Shown here one piece after another: positions 30,550-41,700 of a stretch of DNA of 64,000 bases (positions are counted from its first letter, which is position 1; each line of letters starts with the position of its first letter). Position numbers and translations under genes: made by a program. The DNA comes from Phycisphaeraceae bacterium (GTDB lineage Bacteria > Planctomycetota > Phycisphaerae > Phycisphaerales > Phycisphaeraceae): NCBI GenBank assembly GCA_029260715.1, contig JAJDCS010000034.1, forward strand, positions 62,001 through 126,000, given 5' to 3'. A model generated the notes under the pieces. The model did not search any database. It saw nothing but the letters and a program-made list of their open reading frames with translations, and was not told the origin of the DNA.

Positions 30550-31953
30550 CTAGGTGAGGTCTATGGTTTGTTCGTAGTCGGGGACTGTGACTTTCAGGCC
30601 TAGTTTTTCTTTGATGGTTGCGGCTAGCGCTGTGGCGGCGTCTTCTTCGCCGTGTGTTAGGAATAGTTGTTTTGGGGGTTGCTTTGCGGCGGTGAGCCAG
30701 TGTAGGAGGTCGTCGCGGTCGCCGTGTGCGCTCATTCCGAAGATCTGTGCGATTTTAGCTTTGACGGGCCAGTGTCGGCCGTGGATGCGGACCTCGGGGT
30801 CGCCGTTGACGATCTGCCTGCCGAGTGTGCCTTGGGCTTGGTAGCCGACGAAGAGGATGGTGGCGTTTGGGTTTGTGATGTCGCGTCTTAGGTGGTGCTT
30901 GATCCGTCCGCCGGTGCACATGCCCGAGGAGGAGAGGATGATGTTGGTGCCTTTGATGTTGTTGATGGCGATGGATTCTTTTGCGGTTCTGGCGAGTCGT
31001 AGAGAAGGGAACTTCAGGTCGGGTGTTTGTCGCTGCTCGAAGTTGCAGCGGCTTTCTTCGTTGAGGTATCGGCAGTAGCGGTGGAAGAGTTCTGTGACGT
31101 TGATAGCCATGGGGCTGTCGAGGTAGACGGGCAGGGTTGGGATGCGTTGGGATTCGATGAGTTTGCCCATGTAGTAGATTAGCTCTTGTGCGCGTTCGAC
31201 GGCGAAGGTGGGTATGACGACGTTTCCTCCGCGCTGGGTGGTGTCGGTGATGATGTTTGCAAGTTGTTCTTCGATGGTGCCTGCGTCTTTGTGGCTGCGG
31301 TCGCCGTAGGTTGATTCCATGACGACGCAGTCGGCGGTGTCGAGTGGTGTGGGGTCGTTGATTAGGGGTGTGCTCCACTGGCCGAGGTCTCCGGAGAAGA
31401 CGATGCGGCGGGTGGCGTTGTTTTGCTTTACGGCGATTTCGAGGAATGCTGAGCCGAGGATGTGTCCGGCTTCGCGGAAGGTGACGGTTACTTGGTCGTT
31501 GAGCTGTACGGGTTCGCGGAATTTTACGCCTCGGAACAGTGGGAGGGCTTTTTTGGCGTCGTTGACGGTGTATAGCGGGCTGGCGGTGTGTTTTGGTCGT
31601 CGGCCTTCTTTTTGGTGGCGTTTGGCTTTGTACTGTGCGTCTTCTTCTTGTATGCGTGCGGCGTCGAGCATGACGATTTCGGCGAGGTCTACGGAGGGCT
31701 CGACGGTGATGATGGGCTTATTGAAACCTTGGCTGACGAGGCGGGGTACGAGGCCGACGTGGTCGAGGTGTGCGTGTGTGAGCAGTAAGAAGTCGATGGA
31801 TTCGGGCGGGAATGGGGGGTCGTTCCAGTTTCGTTTGAGGAAGGGTCGTTCTTGGAACATTCCGCAGTCGATGAGGATGTTTAGGCCCGCGGCTTCTAGG
31901 CGGTAGCGTGAGCCGGTGACTTGCTTGTTGGCGCCTAGGAAGTGTAAACGCAC
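30550..31953 (-). CDS. Metallo-beta-lactamase / beta-CASP RNA-processing nuclease
   Basis: 467 residues. Residues about 1-200 form the metallo-beta-lactamase fold with THAHLDHVG (His60, His62, Asp64, His65) and AGHILGSA, SGDLG. Beta-CASP motifs follow: ESTYGDR, PTFAVERAQEL, SSSGMCTGGRI, and a final FGMSAHGDRDDLL and THGEE. The layout matches the YsH1/CPSF73-like bacterial enzymes of the YgiT/Ysh1 group, which cut RNA. No KH domain is seen at the ends, so it is not the archaeal type. It probably acts in cytosolic RNA maturation or decay. Confidence 0.9.
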   Translation of the reverse strand: MRLHFLGANKQVTGSRYRLEAAGLNILIDCGMFQERPFLKRNWNDPPFPPESIDFLLLTHAHLDHVGLVPRLVSQGFNKPIITVEPSVDLAEIVMLDAARIQEEDAQYKAKRHQKEGRRPKHTASPLYTVNDAKKALPLFRGVKFREPVQLNDQVTVTFREAGHILGSAFLEIAVKQNNATRRIVFSGDLGQWSTPLINDPTPLDTADCVVMESTYGDRSHKDAGTIEEQLANIITDTTQRGGNVVIPTFAVERAQELIYYMGKLIESQRIPTLPVYLDSPMAINVTELFHRYCRYLNEESRCNFEQRQTPDLKFPSLRLARTAKESIAINNIKGTNIILSSSGMCTGGRIKHHLRRDITNPNATILFVGYQAQGTLGRQIVNGDPEVRIHGRHWPVKAKIAQIFGMSAHGDRDDLLHWLTAAKQPPKQLFLTHGEEDAATALAATIKEKLGLKVTVPDYEQTIDLT

Positions 31954-32085
31954 GTGATTTCCCCTTGTTTGGCGGTGCGGTTTGTTTTGCGGTGAGGGGC
32001 TATCGTAACCGAGTTGGCGGGTTTGGGCGCGGGGGGCGGTGTGTTTGCGAGCGTGTTGGTCGATCTGTGTTTATACTGATCGGTC

Positions 32086-33600
32086 GTGGTTGAACCTAAG
32101 AGCGTCATCCTGACGAAGATTGTGGCGACGGTGGGTCCGGCGTGTAGCGATGAGGCGGTGCTGGTCCGGCTGATCGAGGAGGGCGCGCGCGTTTTCCGTA
32201 TTAATTTTTCGCACGGGGGGTTCGAGGGTTTTGAGCGTTCGCTGGCGGCGGTGCGTGGCGCGGCGGAGGCGTCGGGTGTGCATGTTGGGGTGGTTGGCGA
32301 TTTGTCTGGGCCGAAGCTGCGTGTGGGTAAGGTGTGTGACGGTGGTGTGGTGCTGCTGGCGGGTGAGTGTGTTGAGTTTCAGCGGCAGGCGGTGGTGGCG
32401 GGCGAGCAAGGCGTGGTGGCGGGTCGGGCGGTTGTTTTTTCCGCGACGGATTCTTCTTTTATTGATGATGTTGAGCCTGGGCACCGTGTTCTGCTCGACG
32501 ACGGCGCTGTGCGCATGCTGGTGGTAGATAAGACGGGTGAGGGTGAGGGCAGGCGGTTGGTGTGCAGCGTGACGGTGGGCGGTCGGGTGACGAGCGCGAA
32601 GGGTATCAACCTGCCTGACACGGATGTGTCGGTGCCGTCGCTGACGGGTTATGACTGGCGTTGCGTTGATTGGGCGGTCGAGCACGGCGTTGATTTTTTG
32701 GCGTTGAGTTTTGTGCGTCGTGCTGAGGACGTGCGCGCGCTGAAGGGGCGTTTGTCGGAGTTGGTTGGTGGTGGTTCGCAGGCGATCCCGGTGATCGCGA
32801 AGATTGAGAAGCCCCAGGCGTTGGACGACCTTGAGGCGATTGTGCGAGAGGCGGACGCGCTGATGGTGGCGCGGGGTGATTTGGGTGTGGAGATGGACCT
32901 GACGATGGTGCCGGTGATTCAGAAGCAGATCATTGCGCAGGCCCATGATTACGGTAAGCCTGTGATTGTGGCGACGCAGATGCTCCAGAGCATGATCGAG
33001 TCACCGACGCCATCGCGTGCGGAGGCGAGCGACGTGGCGAACGCGATCTACGACGGGGCGGACGCGGTGATGCTTAGCGGTGAGACGGCGGTGGGCCAGT
33101 ACCCTGTGCAGGCGGTGCGCATCATGGGGATGATCGCCAAGACGGTTCAGCGGGCGATGGCGGAGGCGGTTGACGTTCAGAGCCGGCCGCCGATCCGTTT
33201 GCAGGAGAGCCGGTACCGTACGGCGGCGTTGGCGCACGGAGTGAACGTTGTGGTGCGTGACTTGGGCGCGAAGCTGATGGGTGTTTGGTCTCAGCGTGGT
33301 GGTGGCGCGCGTTATTTGTCTCAGAATCGGCCTTCGATCCCGATCATCGCGGCGAGTTCGGACCCTGTTGTGCTTCGTCGAATGAGCTTGCTGTTCGCGG
33401 TGGAGCCCGTGTTGATGGAGCAGCCCGCGGACCTTGGGGCGTTCGCGGACGAGCTTGAGCGGCTGATACTTGATAAGGGCTTGGCGCGAGAGGGTGACCA
33501 GGTGGTTCTTTTGGCGGGTGAGCCGATCGGCACGCCGGGCGTGACCAACACGCTTTTGATCCGTGAGTTGGACGGTACGGCGAAGCGGGGCTCGAATTAA
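32086..33600 (+). CDS. pyk: Pyruvate kinase
   Basis: 504 residues from a GTG. It makes pyruvate and ATP from phosphoenolpyruvate and ADP. Seen: KIVATVGPAC, RINFSHG, GDLSGPKLRVG, a B-domain, the active-site stretch IPVIAKIEKPQAL, VARGDLGVEMD, PVIVATQMLQSM and SRAEASDVANAI with GADAVMLSGETAVG. The C-domain from about residue 365 is intact and ends in GTPGVTNTLLI. Confidence 0.95.
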   Translation: MVEPKSVILTKIVATVGPACSDEAVLVRLIEEGARVFRINFSHGGFEGFERSLAAVRGAAEASGVHVGVVGDLSGPKLRVGKVCDGGVVLLAGECVEFQRQAVVAGEQGVVAGRAVVFSATDSSFIDDVEPGHRVLLDDGAVRMLVVDKTGEGEGRRLVCSVTVGGRVTSAKGINLPDTDVSVPSLTGYDWRCVDWAVEHGVDFLALSFVRRAEDVRALKGRLSELVGGGSQAIPVIAKIEKPQALDDLEAIVREADALMVARGDLGVEMDLTMVPVIQKQIIAQAHDYGKPVIVATQMLQSMIESPTPSRAEASDVANAIYDGADAVMLSGETAVGQYPVQAVRIMGMIAKTVQRAMAEAVDVQSRPPIRLQESRYRTAALAHGVNVVVRDLGAKLMGVWSQRGGGARYLSQNRPSIPIIAASSDPVVLRRMSLLFAVEPVLMEQPADLGAFADELERLILDKGLAREGDQVVLLAGEPIGTPGVTNTLLIRELDGTAKRGSN

Positions 33601-33607
33601 ATTGGCT

Positions 33608-33705
33608 TAGAGCACCTGGCGTGATTATCCGCCATCCTATTCTGTGACAGGTGTCATGGCGGAGCCGCATTTCACGGCTTGCAAGCAAGCCGTGCCACCC
33701 GGCCG
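33608..33705 (-). repeat. Dispersed repeat B, copy 2
   Basis: Reverse complement of 15371-15467 (hairpin GGCTTGCAAGCAAGCC and GACAGGTGTCATGGCGGAGCC). It is followed 70 bases on by repeat A copy 3. The A and B elements sit side by side in both loci. Confidence 0.7.
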
Positions 33706-33773
33706 CCCGCTTCTGGTTGACCGGTGGGTCGCCGGTGATGGCCGCCTTTTGGCTGCGCCAAAACGCTGTTAAT

Positions 33774-33900
33774 TAGAGCACCTGTCGTGATTATCTTTGA
33801 TGGATGTTCGGTGGTCGTTGACATGGCGAACCCGCATTTCACGGCTTGCAAGCAAGCCGTGCCACCCAGTCAATCAAATTTATAAATGCAACGTGCTATA
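33774..33900 (-). repeat. Dispersed repeat A, copy 3
   Basis: Inverted, near-identical copy of 402-530, between pyruvate kinase and the EAL-HDOD gene. No gene is supported in 33601-34009. Confidence 0.8.
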
Positions 33901-34009
33901 ACGTGTTTATGCGGTCGCATGGGTTAAGCCGTCGTATGCGCGGTGTCGATATTGCACCTATGGGGCGTCTGTTTGGCGCGCGCGTTTTGTGTTGAAATTG
34001 GCTACAGGC

Positions 34010-35254
34010 ATGAGCCAGATTACACCAAGCATCCCGTCGGTGACGTCGGCGTTTGTCGGGCGGCAGCCGATCTTCGAGCCCTCGCTCAGTGTTTTGGGCT
34101 ATGAGCTTCTGTTCCGCTCGGGGACCGATAACGCCAACAACGCGGGTCAGGGTGACGAGGTTTCTTCGACGCTGATGAACAACAGCCTGAGTGTTATCGG
34201 TCTGGACACGCTGACGGCGGGTAAGAAGGCTTTTTTCAATATTACCCGTCAGCTACTCGTTAGCGGCGATTACAGTATTTTGCCCAACGAGGTTTCTGTG
34301 ATCGAGTTGTTGGAGACGGTGAAGCCCGACGCGGAGGTGATCCGGGCTTGCGAAGGCCTTAAGTCGGCTGGCTACACCTTGGCGTTGGACGATATGGTGA
34401 GCGTTGATGGTTTTGAGCCGTTGTTGGAGCTTGCGGACATTGCGAAGGTCGATTTTATCGGCACGGCCGCGGATCAGCGTGAGTCGCTGACGCGTCGGCT
34501 GCAGGGGTACGGCGTTCGGCTGCTTGCTGAGAAGGTTGAGAGTCTCGAAGAATTCTCGCAAGCGAAAGACCTGGGCTACCACTACTTCCAGGGGTACTTT
34601 TTTTGTAGGCCTCAGATTATCCAGGGGCAGGACATCACCGGCGTACACACCAACTACCTGCGGTTGTTGGCTCAGGTGAGCCGCCCGGACGTGGATTTTG
34701 ACGAGCTTGAGCGGATCGTGAAGTCGGATGTGTCGCTGTCGTCGAAGCTGCTTCGTTACCTGAACTCGGCGAAGTTCGGTGTGCGTCACAAGATTGATTC
34801 GATCAAGCAGGCGTTGGTGCTGCTGGGCTTGCAGCCGCTCAAGAAGTGGGTTTCTTTGATTACGATGTCTTACATCGGGAAGGACAAGCCCGACGAGTTG
34901 ATGATTGATTCGCTGGTTCGTGGTCGATTTTGCGAGCAGATGGCCGATGCCGTTGGTCTTAAGGGTCGTCAGTTTGACTTGTTCATGATGGGCTTGCTGT
35001 CGCTGCTGGACGTGTTGATGTCCCGCCCGATTGAGGAGTTGCTCGCGGAGATGCCGCTTGCGGAGGATGTCAAGGCGACGTTGACGGGTCAGGCCACGCC
35101 GCTGAGCGGCATTTACGGGATGGCGATTGGTTGTGAGCGTGTTGACCGTGAGACGACGTACGCGTTGGCTCAGCAGTTGGGTATTGACGATCATCGCGTG
35201 GACAGCACGTATCGCGAATCACTTCTTTGGGCGGACCAGCTTTTGGCTGCGTGA
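34010..35254 (+). CDS. EAL-HDOD signalling protein
   Basis: About 414 residues from the ATG at 34010. Residues about 15-210 are an EAL-type domain: YELLFRSG replaces the EAL box, and the metal or substrate positions are partly kept (FFNITR, VIELLE, LALDDM, AKVDFIG, LLAEKVES, YFQGYFFCRP). Loop 6, normally DDFGTG, is replaced by DDMVSVDGF, so phosphodiesterase activity is doubtful. Residues about 215-400 form an HDOD domain (LLRYLNSAKFGVRHKIDSI; ALVLLGLQPLKKW). YuxH/CdgJ-type proteins like this act in motility or c-di-GMP signalling. A terminator follows at 35435. Confidence 0.88.
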   Translation: MSQITPSIPSVTSAFVGRQPIFEPSLSVLGYELLFRSGTDNANNAGQGDEVSSTLMNNSLSVIGLDTLTAGKKAFFNITRQLLVSGDYSILPNEVSVIELLETVKPDAEVIRACEGLKSAGYTLALDDMVSVDGFEPLLELADIAKVDFIGTAADQRESLTRRLQGYGVRLLAEKVESLEEFSQAKDLGYHYFQGYFFCRPQIIQGQDITGVHTNYLRLLAQVSRPDVDFDELERIVKSDVSLSSKLLRYLNSAKFGVRHKIDSIKQALVLLGLQPLKKWVSLITMSYIGKDKPDELMIDSLVRGRFCEQMADAVGLKGRQFDLFMMGLLSLLDVLMSRPIEELLAEMPLAEDVKATLTGQATPLSGIYGMAIGCERVDRETTYALAQQLGIDDHRVDSTYRESLLWADQLLAA

Positions 35255-35434
35255 GGCGTGCCGGGGAGCGGGCGCGTTGTGGGCGATAGTTGGTGCTTGT
35301 GAGCCATTGTGTCTGGTCGGGCCCGGACCTACGGAACTGATCAGCTATTAGCTGCGTGAGGCTTGCGGGGCGGGCTTGGGCTGTCATCTACTCCGATAAC
35401 CGTTCCTGTCATTTTGTTTGCGTGTTTTTGTCTT

Positions 35435-35463
35435 GCGGCCGATAAAAGGCCGCTTTTTTTATA
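35435..35463 (+). terminator. Rho-independent terminator after the EAL-HDOD gene
   Basis: GCGGCC and GGCCGC with a 7-base loop and a run of seven T residues. The rest of the 35255-35731 gap holds a leader region with no other supported feature except the AAGGAG site for the next gene. Confidence 0.85.
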
Positions 35464-35731
35464 TCGCATCGCTTGGTTATCCGGACCCTTTTCGCTCTTG
35501 GTTGTGAGGGTTTGTGGAGCCTTGCGATCCGTCTATCCCCTTCATTCGTCCTCTTTTAATGCCGATTCAATACAGGAGATACAAGCGGAACGACCGTTAC
35601 AGACCGCGCCAAAAAACGTTTGATTGATAAGCATTGTTGCTCATCGACAAACGGGGCGTGGGGTGTGGCGGTTGTGCCGCATGGTTGTCGTAGCGTGCGC
35701 GCGGTTTGCGCGCGATAAGGAGACACAGGCC

Positions 35732-38700
35732 GTGAGTGACGGTCTGCTCGCACAAGCTTTGGACGTCTGGCTGACGCAGCTGGCAAGACGCCGCATGCGC
35801 CAGCAGTGCAGGGCGCGTGCGCTTGAGTCGCAACGCATGCGTCCGCTGTTCGAGCAGTTGGAGCCGCGTGTGTTGTACAGCACGGTGACGGTTGATAGCA
35901 CTACTGATGTGGATGACGGTGACACGTCTTCGATTGCCGCATTGATTGCTACGCCTGGTGCGGACGGGTTTATCTCTCTTCGTGAGGCGATTGAGGCGGC
36001 GAACAACGACAGCGGTGTTACCGACACGATTAACTTCAATATCCCCGGTGCGGGGCCGCACACGATCTCGCTGGGGTCGGGGTTCGACAACATCGATGAC
36101 CCGGTGATCATCGATGGGACGACCGAACCCGATTACGCCGGCACGCCGGTGATTGAACTGGACGGTTCGGGCGCCGGTGGGGCTGACGGGTTTCACTTTC
36201 ATGGCGGCAGTGATGGCAGCATCATACGAGGCTTAGTGATCAACCGGTTTAGCGGTGACGGTATTGAGATTCACGGCGCAATCGACAACGTGATCATTGA
36301 GGGCAACTATATCGGGCTGGACACGACGGGGACAGTGGATCTCGGTAACTCGGGCGAAGGTATTTATGCCCAAGGCGGCGGCAACAACCTCACCATAGGC
36401 GGCAGCACGGCTGCGCAGCGCAACGTGATTTCGGGCAACACAGCGTCCGGTATCGAGATCGATGGCGGTAGCGGTCATGTGGTTCAAGGCAACTATATCG
36501 GTGTAGCAGCGGATGGCACGACGGCTTTGGGGAACAGCGCTTGGGGCATCGAGGTCAAAGGCAGTGCGACGAGCACCACTATCGGTGGAACGGCGGCTGG
36601 TGAGGGGAACATTGTCGCCAACAACGGCAATGACGGGATAGCGATTACGGGTGCCGCGACAACCGGCATCACAATGCTACGTAACGCGATCTTTGACAAT
36701 GGAAGCATAGGGATTGATCTGCGAAATGACGGCGTGACCAACAATGACGCGAATGATGGTGACGGGGATGCGAACAATCGCCAGAACTTCCCATTGCTGA
36801 GCAGGGGTGTAACCGATGGTGCGGGCAATATCACAATTCACGGCACGCTGGATACGGATGGGCTGACGCAGGACTACCGGGTCGAGTTTTACAAGAACTC
36901 GATCGCGACCGGTCAGGATAGCTTGATCCACGGTGAGGGTGAGACCTACCTCGGGTTTGCGACGGTGACGACCGACGGGTCTGGCGACGCGACGTTCAGC
37001 GTGCCATTCGCGGTGACCGTGGCGGTGGGTGAATTCATCACGGCGACGGTGACGGTGGACAACGGGGGCGGGAGCTACGGCGATACATCTGAGTTCAGCA
37101 AGAACATCGAGGCAACGGCGAGCACGGGGGCGGTCGTGACGGTGGATACGACCAACGATACGGTGGACGGTGATACGTCGTCCATCGGTGCATTGCTGGC
37201 AGACAAGGGGGCGGACGGGTTTGTGTCGCTTCGTGAAGCGATCACGGCGGCGAACAACACGACGAACAACACGAACCCGGACACGATTCAGTTCAACATC
37301 GCCGGTGCTGGGCCGCACGTGATCTCGCCCACGTCGGCGTTGCCCGCCATTACCGACGCGGTCATTATTGACGGGACGACGGAGCCGGACTTTGCGGGCA
37401 CGCCTGTTGTCCGGGTCGACGGGAACAGCGCGGGTGGGGGTGCTGACGGCTTCGACATCACCGCGGGCGGTAGCACGGTGCGCGGGTTGATGATCACCCG
37501 GTTCAGCGATGACGGGATCGACCTGCAGGGCGGCGGCGACGGGAACACGATCGAGGGGAACTACATCGGCACGGATGGCGTTAGCGACCTGGGCAACGGG
37601 AGCAACGGCATCGACATCGACGGAGGCTCAGACAACAACACGATCGGTGGGACGACGGCTGCTCAGCGCAACTTGATCGCGGGTAACGCCGGTCATGGGA
37701 TTGATATTGACGGCGTTGACGGGACGACGGTCGAGGGGAACTACATCGGTTTGGCTGCCGACGGGACGACCGTTCGGGCCAACGACGGGACGGGTGTTTT
37801 TATCCAGGGTGGCGCGACGAACACAACGGTGGGTGGGACGACCAGCAGCTCACGGAACGTCATTTCGGGCAACGCCGTATCCGGTATTGAGATCAACGCG
37901 AGCGACGGCGTTGTTGTGAAGGGCAACTACATCGGCCTGGACGCCACGGGCGCGACGGACACGGGCAACACGTCTGACGGTGTGCGGATTACCAACGGCT
38001 CGGACAATACCGTCGTCGGGGGTACGACGGCGGGCGAGCGGAATGTGATCTCAGGCAACAACCGGTACGGGGTGTACATCAACGGCGGCGACGGGAACAC
38101 GGTGCAGGGCAGCTACATCGGCACCGACCAGGGCGGTACCGTCGACCGGGGCAACTCGAACCACGGCGTGCTGATCGACAACGGCGCCACGAACACGACG
38201 ATCGGTGGGACGGTGGCTGGGTCGGGGAACCTGATCTCGGGGAACAACGGCAGCGGCATTGAATTCAACGCGGCCGGTGCAGTGGGCAACGTGGTTAAGG
38301 GGAACTACATCGGCACCGATTTCAACGGCACGGCTGATCTGGGCAACACCGTTGATGGCATCGAAGTCTTTAGCTCTCTCAACCTTACTATTGGCGGCAC
38401 CACTGCGCTTGAACGCAATATTTTATCCGGCAACGACGATGACGGTTTGGAGTTTAATCCAGGCAGCGACGGGTACATTGTCATAGGCAACTACGTCGGT
38501 ATCGGCGCGGACGGCACGACCGTGTTAGCCAACGACGAGGACGGCCTGCTGCTTCAGTCCGGATCACCTAACGGGACAGTCGGCGGTACTACGGCGGGTG
38601 AACGCAATGTCATCTCGGGCAACACGATCAACGGCATAAGGCTTGAGGACGATTCGATAACCATTCAGGGTAATTACATCGGCGTCGCGGCCGACGGTGT

Positions 38701-41700
38701 CACCGCGCGTGGCAACACCAGCCACGGGATTTATATCGACAGCGGCGCGGACAACAACACGATCGGCGGCACGGCGGCGGGTGCGGGGAACCTGATCGCC
38801 AACAACGGCGGTGACGGGATTACGCTGATCAGCACGAACGCAGGCAACGCGATCCTGGGCAATTCGATGTTCGCCAATACCGGGCTAGGGATCGACCTGG
38901 CCAACAACGGCGTGACCAACAACGACGGGAATGACGGGGACAGCGGCGCAAACGGGCTGCAGAACTTCCCGGTGATTACGTCGGCGGTGACGACGGGGAC
39001 GCAGATCACTTTCGGCGGGACGTTCGACACCAACTTGGCTACGCAGGATTACCGGGTCGAGTTTTTCTGGAACCCGACGGGTGACGCGTCGGGCAACGGC
39101 GAAGGCGTGGGCTTTATCGGCGCGACGACGGTGACGACGAACGGGTCGGGCGACGGGACGTTCGCGGGTGTGATGTTCACCGTGCCGATCGCGGCTGGGG
39201 TTGTGGTGACGGCGACGGCGACGGTGGACAACGGGGCGGGCAGTTACGGGAACTCTTCGGAGTTCGGGGCGAACTTTGCGGTGACGGGCGGGACGGTGCT
39301 GGTGGTGGATACGACCAGTGACGTGATCGACGGGACGACGACGTCGATCGCGGCGCTGCTGGCGGCGCGGGGCGCGGATGGGGTGATATCGCTCCGCGAG
39401 GCGATTACGGCGGCGAACAACACGGCTGGGACGGACACGATTTATTTCAATATCCCCGATCCGTTGGTGGGCGGGGCGCACACGATCGTGTTGGGCTCGG
39501 CGTTACCGAGCATTACCGAGGCGGTTGTGATCGACGCGTCGACGGAGCCGGATTATGGGGGTACGCCTGTTATTGAGCTGGACGGGAGCGGCGCGGGCGC
39601 GGTGGACGGGTTGACACTGGCGGCGGGCAGCGGGGGCAGCACGGTCCGGGGGCTGATCATTAACCAGTTCAACGGCAACGGGATCGTGATCGCCAGCGGG
39701 TCGAACGGGAACACGATCGCGGGGAACTACATCGGGACGGACGTGGCCGGGACGGGGGCCAGCGCAAACAGCGGTGACGGGATCAACATCGCCAGCAACA
39801 CGAACACGATCGGCGGGACGACGGCTGCGGATCGGAATGTTATTTCGGGCAACACGGGCGATGGGATCGATGTTGCCGGCGATAGCAACGTTATCGAGGG
39901 GAACTACATCGGCACGGATGCCGCGGGCACGGGGGCGGTGGCCAACACGAACGGTATTCACCTGAGCGGTGGTGCTGATTCCAATCAGATCGGCGGTACG
40001 ACGGCTGGTGAGCGGAACGTGATCTCCGGCAACAGCAACGACGGTGTCCGCATCGACGGGGCCACGACGACCACCATCGAAGGCAACTACATCGGCACGA
40101 ACGCGGCGGGGACGGCGGCGGTCGCCAATACGCAGGAAGGTGTGAGCTTGCTGAACACGACGACGAACACCACCATCGGCGGTGCGGTGGCGGGTGCGGG
40201 GAATGTCATTTCCGGCAACAGCGGCAACGGTGTGGAGATCGCGGGGACGTCCACGGGCACGGTTGTCCGGGGCAACACCATCGGCTTGAACGCGGCGGGG
40301 AACGCCGACGTGGGCAACACGGGGCATGGTGTGCTGATCTCAACGAACGGGATTGTTGTGGGCGGCACGACGGCTGCGGAGCGGAACGTGATATCGGGTA
40401 ACGACAGCAACGGCGTACACATTACGGGCGACAGCAACACGGTGGAGGGCAACTACATCGGGCTGGACGCGACGGGCGCGACCGATCTGGGTAATACGGG
40501 TGATGGGATCGAGATTAACGGCGGTGCGAGCAACACGATCGGTGGGACGACGGCGGCGGAGCGGAACGTGATCTCGGGCAATGACGTCAGTGGTATTCAC
40601 ATTACCGGCGCCGGGGCCACGGGGAACACGGTTGAGGGTAATTACATTGGCTTGGACCAGGGCGGGACGCTGGACCGGGGTAACACGTCTCGCGGTGTGC
40701 AAGTCGACGGTGGTAGCGCCAGCAACACGATCGGCGGGGCGGCGGCTGGCGCGGGGAATGTGGTGTCGGGCAACGCGATCGGTATTTATTTTAGCTCGGC
40801 GGGCACGGGCCACGTCGTTAGCGGTAACTACGTCGGCACCAACGCCGCGGGGGGGGCGGCGGTAGGGAACAGCAATGACGGTATTGAGGTTACTAACACA
40901 GACAACGTCACAATCGGCGGGACCACCGCCAACGAGCGCAATGTTATTTCCGGCAACGGCGACGACGGGATTAATGTCGACAACAGCACCGGGGTGGTTA
41001 TCCAGGGCAACTACATCGGCCTCGGCGCCGACGGGTCGACCGTGGTCGCCAATGCGGGTGACGGTGTATTGTTTGAGCTTTCAGCAGACGGCAATACCGT
41101 CGGTGGCACGGCTGCGGCTGAGCGTAATGTTATCGCGGGGAATGGTAATCATGGGGTCCATGTTAATAACAGCGACTCGAATACGATTCAAGGCAACTAC
41201 ATCGGCGTTGCCTCCGACGGCACGACCGCGCGGGGCAACACGGCTCACGGCGTGTTTGTCGCTAATGGGTCGCTTAATAATGCTGTAGGCGGCGTCGCGG
41301 CGGGTGCGGGCAATATTATTGCGAACAATACGCTGGATGGGATCGCGGTGACCGGGGCCAGCACCGGTAACGCCTTGCTGAGTAATGTTATTTACGGCAA
41401 CACCGGCTTGGGGATTGACCTGGTCAACGACGGTGTTACCGCCAACGACGGCGATGACCCCGACGCCGGTGCGAACAACCTGCAAAACTTCCCGGTGTTG
41501 ACGGAGGTGGATATTGATTCGCCAACCCAGATCACCGTTGCGGGCACGCTCGACACTGATGGTTTGACACAGGACTACCGGATCGAGTTTTACAGAAACA
41601 CGATCGCTACCGGGGAAGACCCCACCAGCCAAGGGGAGGGCGAGGATTTCTTAGGCTTCATTACGGTTACCACCGATGGGGCGGGCGATGCGACGTTTAG